Part shown: positions 58,328-64,000 of the stretch, in pieces | Layout: the number at the start of each line of letters is the position of its first letter | Position numbering within the stretch: the stretch's first letter is position 1 | DNA from: Rhizobium sp. 007 | GTDB taxonomy: Bacteria > Pseudomonadota > Alphaproteobacteria > Rhizobiales > Rhizobiaceae | Assembly (NCBI RefSeq): GCF_015353075.1 | Contig: NZ_CP064187.1 | Coordinates: 1,736,001 to 1,800,000 of the forward strand | Direction of reading: 5' to 3' | DNA: 64,000 nt | Made by a program: the position numbers and the translations under genes | Notes under the pieces: model-generated | What the model saw: the letters and a program-made list of their open reading frames with translations, nothing else | What the model was told of the DNA's origin: nothing | The model's database searches: none

Positions 58328-58834
58328 GTGTGCCCATATAAGATTCGCCGCCTCGACCGGAATGATGCGTCCTCTTTTAGGGAAATTCGCCTGGAGGCTC
58401 TCGCGAACCATCCAGAGGCATTTGGCGCGTCATGGGTAGAAGAGCAGAGTCAATCGGGGGCCCAATTCGCTGACAGGCTCGAGAACGGTCTTGTCATCGG
58501 AGGGCTCTTCGATGACGGAATGCTTGCCGGAACGATCGGTGTGTCGAAATCCAAAGGCATCAAGACGCAACATATTGGATCGATCTGGGGAATGTACGTC
58601 CGCCAAACGGCACGGGGCACAGGACTCTCACGCTTACTGCTGAGTGCTGCCATCGACGAAGTTGGCACGATTTTACGCTCGCTCCGGCTCAGCGTCGTGT
58701 CGTCCAACGTTCCGGCCATCCGGCTTTACAAATCCGTAGGCTTTGAAGAATGGGCCGTCGAAATCGAAGCTCTAAAGGTGGGCGAGACTTATTATGATGA
58801 AATTCTCATGCGGCTGGAACTAGGCCCGCGATAG
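58328..58834 (+). CDS. GNAT-family N-acetyltransferase (second)
   Basis: 168 residues. KIRRLDRNDASSFREIRLEA, GSIWGMYVRQTARGTGLSRL (acetyl-CoA loop, R-G-x-G-x-S) and NVPAIRLYKSVGFEEWAVEI. GTG start at 58328 with AAGGGG upstream; the longer frame from 58286 has no better ribosome site. Substrate unknown. Base composition is slightly lower in GC than its neighbours, a weak hint of transfer. Confidence 0.85.
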   Translation: MCPYKIRRLDRNDASSFREIRLEALANHPEAFGASWVEEQSQSGAQFADRLENGLVIGGLFDDGMLAGTIGVSKSKGIKTQHIGSIWGMYVRQTARGTGLSRLLLSAAIDEVGTILRSLRLSVVSSNVPAIRLYKSVGFEEWAVEIEALKVGETYYDEILMRLELGPR

Positions 58835-58907
58835 TCGACGCCACGAGCCAGCTCGCTGCATCGCACTCGGCACCGTCCTATATCGCTTCAGTATTCACAA
58901 CAGAAAT

Positions 58908-59732
58908 TCAGGCGGCCTGCGGCTCGAGTTCGCTGTCGCGGTGCTCGATCGCCAGCGGGATGGCTTGAGCGTCGGCTAACGTGCTCCAGGTGATGAGCTC
59001 GAACGTGCCGTCCTCATGCTCGGCGATCGCCGTACAGCTCTCCACCCAGTCGCCGGTGTTGATATAGCGCACGCCGTCCATGTCCTCGATCACGGCATGG
59101 TGGATGTGGCCGCAGATGACGCCGTCGGCGCCATGCTTTCGGGCTTCGTCGGCCACGACGCGCTGGAACTCGCCGATGAAATTGACGGCATGCTTCACCT
59201 GCAGCTTGGCCCAGGCGGAGAAAGACCAATAGGGCATGCCCATGCGGCGGCGGATCGCGGCCAGCACGACGTTGATCTTGATCGCCGTGTCATAGGCCCA
59301 GTCCCCGAGATAGGCGAGCAGGCGGGCATTGCGGACGACGACGTCGAACTCGTCTCCATGCAGGATCAGGTATTTCTTGCCGTCCGCGCCGTCATGCATC
59401 ATGCGCTCGGCGACTTCGATACCGCCGAAATGCATGCCGGGGAAGTCGCGCAGGAATTCGTCGTGATTGCCCGGGATATAGACGACCCGCGTGCCCTTGC
59501 GGGCCTTGCGCAGCAGCTTCTGCACGACGTCGTTGCAGACCTGCGGCCAGTACCAGCTGCGCTTCAGTCGCCAGCCGTCGACGATGTCGCCGACGAGGAA
59601 TATCGTATCGGCGTCGTGGTAGCGGAGAAAATCGAGGAGGAAGTCCGCCTTCGCCGCCTTCGAGCCGAGATGCACATCGGAAATGAACAGAGTACGGAAG
59701 TGTCGAGTATCCATATTGTCTTTCACAAGCAT
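58908..59732 (-). CDS. calcineurin-like metallophosphoesterase, LpxH-type
   Basis: 274 residues. RTLFISDVHLGSKAAKADFL, IFLVGDIVDGWRL, VVYIPGNHDEFLRDFPGMHF, ILHGDEFD and VICGHIHHAVIEDM: the full metallophosphoesterase set of two-metal ligands. Commonly annotated as UDP-2,3-diacylglucosamine diphosphatase (lipid A step), which is possible but not proven; alphaproteobacteria often use LpxI instead. ATG 59714 is an alternative start. Divergent from malic enzyme. Confidence 0.85.
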   Translation of the reverse strand: MLVKDNMDTRHFRTLFISDVHLGSKAAKADFLLDFLRYHDADTIFLVGDIVDGWRLKRSWYWPQVCNDVVQKLLRKARKGTRVVYIPGNHDEFLRDFPGMHFGGIEVAERMMHDGADGKKYLILHGDEFDVVVRNARLLAYLGDWAYDTAIKINVVLAAIRRRMGMPYWSFSAWAKLQVKHAVNFIGEFQRVVADEARKHGADGVICGHIHHAVIEDMDGVRYINTGDWVESCTAIAEHEDGTFELITWSTLADAQAIPLAIEHRDSELEPQAA

Positions 59733-59880
59733 CTTGCCTGCGTCCTATCGTTCATCTCGCCTTCCAAAATCAGACTCGTGTTTCAGGAAGATGACAGATG
59801 CGCGAATTGGCGCATCGCAGCGCTCACGAGTTTTCCGCCCGGATGCGAATTTCTGACTGTCCCTTCCAGCCGATTGATGT

Positions 59881-62238
59881 ATGGAGAAGTCTTCAAAAGA
59901 TGTGAGTGCGGCAGCGGAGACGGCAATGGATCATCAGGAAAAATCCAAGACGGAGAAGAACGAGACAGGCGGAAACCTCGACGAACAGGCGCTTTTCTTC
60001 CATCGTTATCCCCGTCCCGGCAAACTTGAAATCCAGGCGATCAAGCCGCTCGGCAACCAGCGCGACCTGGCACTCGCCTATTCGCCCGGCGTCGCAGCAC
60101 CTTGCCTTGCGATCCGTGACAATCCGGAGACGGCCGCCGATTATACCTCGCGCGCCAATCTCGTCGCCGTCATCTCCAACGGCACAGCGGTTCTCGGCCT
60201 CGGCAACATCGGCCCGCTCGCCTCCAAGCCCGTCATGGAAGGCAAGGCCGTTCTCTTCAAGAAGTTTGCAGGCATCGACGTCTTCGACGTCGAAATCGAG
60301 GCCCCCACCGTCGACCAGATGGTCTCCACCATCGCCTCGCTCGAGCCGACGTTCGGCGGCATCAATCTCGAGGACATCAAGGCGCCGGAATGCTTCGAGG
60401 TCGAGCGCCAGCTTCGCGGGAAGATGAAGATCCCGGTCTTCCATGACGACCAGCACGGCACGGCCATCATCGTCGCCGCCGCGATCCTTAACGGACTGGA
60501 ACTTGCCGGCAAGAAGATCGAGGATGTGAAGATCGTCGCCTCCGGCGCGGGTGCCGCAGCACTCGCCTGCCTCAACCTCCTGGTGACGCTCGGCGCGAAG
60601 CGCGAAAACATCTGGGTCCACGATATCGAAGGCCTCGTCTATGAAGGCCGCACCGAACTGATGGACGAATGGAAGGCTGTCTATGCACAGAAAAGTAAGA
60701 TGCGTACGCTCGCCGACAATATCGGCGGCGCCGATGTTTTCCTTGGCCTTTCGGCTGCCGGTGTCCTGAAGCCCGACCTCCTGTCACAGATGGCGGACAA
60801 GCCGCTCATCATGGCTCTCGCCAATCCGACCCCTGAAATCATGCCAGACCTCGCGCGGGCCGCCCGCCCGGACGCAATGATCTGCACCGGCCGCTCGGAC
60901 TTCCCGAACCAGGTGAACAACGTCCTCTGCTTCCCCTATATCTTCCGCGGCGCGCTCGATTGCGGCGCCACCGCCATCAACGAAGAAATGAAGATGGCGG
61001 CCGTCAAGGCCATCGCGGGGCTTGCCCGCGAGGAAGTGTCGGACGTCGCGGCCCGCGCCTATTCCGGCGAGACGCCTGTCTTCGGTCCGAATTACCTCAT
61101 TCCTTCGCCCTTCGATCCGCGTCTCATCCTGCGCATCGCCCCGGCTGTCGCCAAGGCCGCCGCCGAGACGGGCGTCGCGTCGCGGCCGATTGCCGATTTC
61201 GACGCCTATCTCGATCAGTTGAACCGCTTCGTTTGGCGTTCGGGCTTCGTCATGAAGCCGATCTTTACCAGCGCCAAGCTTTCTGAGAAGAAACGCGTCA
61301 TCTTCGCGGAGGGAGAAGACGAGCGCGTCCTGCGCGCGGCTCAGGTTCTGCTGGAGGAAAAGACCGGCGAGCCGATTCTGATCGGCCGCCCCTCGGTCAT
61401 CGAGGCTCGCCTCAAGCGGTTCGGCATCCGCATTCGCCCGAACATCGATTTCGCCGTGGTGAATCCCGAAGACGACCCGCGCTACCGCGACTATGTCGAA
61501 GACTACTTCGCCCTCGTCGGCCGCGCCGGCATCAATCCGGAAGCCGCCCGCACGATCGTGCGCACCAACAACACGGTTATCGGCGCCTTGTCGGTGAAGC
61601 GCGGCGAGGCGGATGCCCTCATCTGCGGCGTGGAAGGCCGCTTCGACCGCCACCTGAAAGACGTCGGCCAAATCATCGGCAAGCGGCCAGGTGCCTGCAC
61701 CTTCGCCGGTCTCAGCCTATTGATCACCCAGAAAGGGCCGGTCTTCTTCGCCGATACCTTCGTGAACTACAATCCGACACATGAGGAAATCGCCGAGATC
61801 GCCGTTCTCGCGGCCCAGGAGGTTCGCCGCTTCGGCATTACGCCGAAGGCCGCGCTGATCTGCCATTCGAATTTCGGCTCCCGAAACTCCGAGAGCGCAC
61901 GCAAGATGCGCGATGCCCTGCAGCTCGTGCGCGAACAAGCACCCGATCTGGAGGTCGATGGTGAAATGCAAGCCGGTTCTGCACTGTCGGAAGCGCTGCG
62001 CAAGCGCGCCATGCCGGATAGTTCGCTTGCCGGCGAAGCCAACCTATTGCTTTTCCCGAACCTCGATGCCGCCAACATCTCGCTCGGCCTCGTCCGCACC
62101 ATGATGGATGCGCTCCATGTCGGCCCGATTCTGCTGGGGACCGCACAGCCTGCGCATATCCTGTCGACTTCGGTCACCTCGCGCGGCGTGGTCAACATGG
62201 CCGCGCTTGCCGTCGTCGAGGCTTCTCAGCCGGCGTAA
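59881..62238 (+). CDS. maeB: NADP-dependent malic enzyme with C-terminal phosphotransacetylase-like domain
   Basis: 785 residues. N-terminal malic domain (about 30-430): [66 protein letters not shown] (NADP site) and [21 protein letters not shown]-terminal PTA-like domain (about 465-780): [39 protein letters not shown]. Converts malate to pyruvate; the PTA-like half is thought to be regulatory. ATG 59881 or 59926. Confidence 0.96.
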   Translation: MEKSSKDVSAAAETAMDHQEKSKTEKNETGGNLDEQALFFHRYPRPGKLEIQAIKPLGNQRDLALAYSPGVAAPCLAIRDNPETAADYTSRANLVAVISNGTAVLGLGNIGPLASKPVMEGKAVLFKKFAGIDVFDVEIEAPTVDQMVSTIASLEPTFGGINLEDIKAPECFEVERQLRGKMKIPVFHDDQHGTAIIVAAAILNGLELAGKKIEDVKIVASGAGAAALACLNLLVTLGAKRENIWVHDIEGLVYEGRTELMDEWKAVYAQKSKMRTLADNIGGADVFLGLSAAGVLKPDLLSQMADKPLIMALANPTPEIMPDLARAARPDAMICTGRSDFPNQVNNVLCFPYIFRGALDCGATAINEEMKMAAVKAIAGLAREEVSDVAARAYSGETPVFGPNYLIPSPFDPRLILRIAPAVAKAAAETGVASRPIADFDAYLDQLNRFVWRSGFVMKPIFTSAKLSEKKRVIFAEGEDERVLRAAQVLLEEKTGEPILIGRPSVIEARLKRFGIRIRPNIDFAVVNPEDDPRYRDYVEDYFALVGRAGINPEAARTIVRTNNTVIGALSVKRGEADALICGVEGRFDRHLKDVGQIIGKRPGACTFAGLSLLITQKGPVFFADTFVNYNPTHEEIAEIAVLAAQEVRRFGITPKAALICHSNFGSRNSESARKMRDALQLVREQAPDLEVDGEMQAGSALSEALRKRAMPDSSLAGEANLLLFPNLDAANISLGLVRTMMDALHVGPILLGTAQPAHILSTSVTSRGVVNMAALAVVEASQPA

Positions 62239-62364
62239 GTTGTCGCAAAATGCGAAAATGCGTTACAATTGCGTCGCCAGCTTGTTAACGGAAGCAGGTT
62301 AGAAAGCCGGGATGCGGCGAATGTCACGCCGTGCTCTGGCCTGACCTTGCTGCGGGATGATGCC

Positions 62365-63450
62365 GTGAAACGCCGAAACCTGACCCTTGCGATCCTGCTT
62401 GCCTTGGCCGCGCCTGCTGCCGCGCAGACGCATGCGATCTGCGACGACCTGCGCGGCCGCATCGCCGATCTGCCCCATGTCATCGGCAACGGCCCCGAAG
62501 TCCGCCAATATGCGAGCGCGATCGCCGAGCAGAATCTCGAGCTTCGTAAAGTCCGCAACGACCTTCGCGGCTACGGCTGCTCGATGGACAGCATGGTCGT
62601 GATCGGCGGCGAGAATGCGGATTATTGCAGCGAGCTGCAGCAGTCCGAGGCGCGCATGGTCGACAACATTCGATACCTGCAGGAGCGGCGCAACGAACTG
62701 CGCAATCAGGGCGGCGCCGATTATCGCGCGCGCCGCGAGCTGATGGCGGCGCTCGAAGACAACGGCTGCAACGACGAGCTCGACTATGCGCCGGATCCGC
62801 AGGCCTATGCGCCGGCACCAAGTCCCGAAGAACAGGCGATGCGGAGCGATACCTTCATTCCGCTTGGAGAAGGCGAACACGGCGACATGCAATATGGCGT
62901 GCCGCGCGGCGAGCTCATGTCGCATGTCAGCACCATGTGCGTGCGCACCTGCGACGGCGGCTTCTTCCCGATCACCACGAATGCAACATCGATCGATTTC
63001 AACCGCGACGCAGCGACGTGTTCGAAAATGTGCCCCGGTATCGAGACGGAGCTTTTCTATCAAGACATCTCGAATACCGAAGCCGCAAACATGATCTCGG
63101 CCTCGACCGGTGCGCCCTACAGCGCCATGCAGAATGCCTTTGCCTACAAGAACCGCGCGCCCGGCCAAAAGTCCTCCTGTTTCTGCAATCTCTCTGCCTA
63201 CTACGAGAACATGCGCAAGAATCAGGCGATCAGCGAACCGCCGAGGAAAGGCTCGATCACCAGTATCAAGACGAAGCCGCCATCGGGCGCCGCATCCACG
63301 CCTGCCCCGCAGCCGCAGGTGCCGGACCGCCCTTATGACCCGGCGAACAGCAAAGTCCGCCAGGTCGGTCCGCAGTTTCTCGCCGGCGATCAGGGCGCGA
63401 TCGATCTCAAGAACCCCGCAACGCCCGGACCGCAGCCGCAGCAGAACTGA
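62365..63450 (+). CDS. DUF2865 exported protein
   Basis: 361 residues. Signal peptide (KRRNLTLAILLALAAPAAAQ), an N-terminal coiled-coil part (RVxDLxxELRKVRNDLRGYG and LQERRNELRNQ), a proline-rich linker, then the DUF2865 core: MCVRTCDGGFFPITTNATSI, RDAATCSKMCPGIETELFYQ, SAMQNAFAYKNRAPGQKSSC, rich in Cys. GTG 62365 is used as start; the longer frame from 62269 lacks a signal peptide. Function unknown; many rhizobial copies. Confidence 0.8.
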   Translation: MKRRNLTLAILLALAAPAAAQTHAICDDLRGRIADLPHVIGNGPEVRQYASAIAEQNLELRKVRNDLRGYGCSMDSMVVIGGENADYCSELQQSEARMVDNIRYLQERRNELRNQGGADYRARRELMAALEDNGCNDELDYAPDPQAYAPAPSPEEQAMRSDTFIPLGEGEHGDMQYGVPRGELMSHVSTMCVRTCDGGFFPITTNATSIDFNRDAATCSKMCPGIETELFYQDISNTEAANMISASTGAPYSAMQNAFAYKNRAPGQKSSCFCNLSAYYENMRKNQAISEPPRKGSITSIKTKPPSGAASTPAPQPQVPDRPYDPANSKVRQVGPQFLAGDQGAIDLKNPATPGPQPQQN

Positions 63451-63457
63451 CGCGGCG

Positions 63458-64000
<543 letters not shown>

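Overview
The window reads as a chromosomal segment of a member of the Rhizobiaceae, most likely Rhizobium (R. etli / R. leguminosarum type). The reasons are high GC with strong codon bias, the separate purS/purQ/purL genes, a CckA hybrid kinase with CtrA-type boxes, an alphaproteobacterial one-cysteine DksA, a 2,053-residue growth-pole-ring-like protein, an MlaE with a fused STAS domain, and a recA operator of the R. etli type. It is almost entirely core genome. I saw no prophage, insertion sequence, CRISPR array, tRNA or rRNA. Species assignment is inference.

Layout. 1-8 kb: 3' end of an EAL-domain gene, then purine synthesis (purC, purS, purQ, purL). A lipoprotein, a DUF1127 gene divergent from a MocR regulator, and a PagL-like protein lie between purQ and purL. 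bolA follows. 8-17 kb: membrane hydrolase-like protein, small basic protein, monothiol glutaredoxin, two tandem Bcr/CflA-type MFS pumps, DUF982-phosphotransferase pair, an inositol-phosphatase-family protein, ttcA, glutaminase. 17-30 kb: rpsD, a decayed VapC toxin, HerA-like ATPase, murI-trmJ, icd, GNAT, GST, a deletion-damaged AraC regulator, alaS, recA. 30-44 kb: pseudouridine catabolism (psuK-psuG), cckA, fliO-like gene, dksA, sixA, ycjX-ycjF, folP-folB-folK, DUF922 protein, a candidate small RNA, a [2Fe-2S] ferredoxin, an Hpt protein. 44-51 kb: the giant coiled-coil gene, preceded by two perfect TTAA-N7-TTAA boxes. 51-64 kb: Mla-type lipid transport operon, dgcA, MFS, GNAT, LpxH-like phosphoesterase, malic enzyme, DUF2865 protein, bluB (cut by the window end).

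How the genes fit together. purC/purS/purQ/purL supply FGAM synthase and SAICAR synthase. folP/folB/folK form one overlapping folate operon. The Mla genes form one four-gene operon. CckA controls CtrA, and perfect CtrA-type boxes lie in the divergent region between an Hpt gene and the giant polar-growth gene, which suggests a cell-cycle link.

Most worth a second look: (1) a probable unannotated small RNA at 43201-43342 with a CCUCC-bearing loop and a strong terminator; (2) the CtrA boxes at the giant gene; (3) a MocR/DUF1127 divergent promoter with a near-perfect inverted repeat; (4) four independently decayed small genes (purS-purQ spacer, VapC, AraC effector domain, 51.6 kb). I did not find a clear new multi-gene system.
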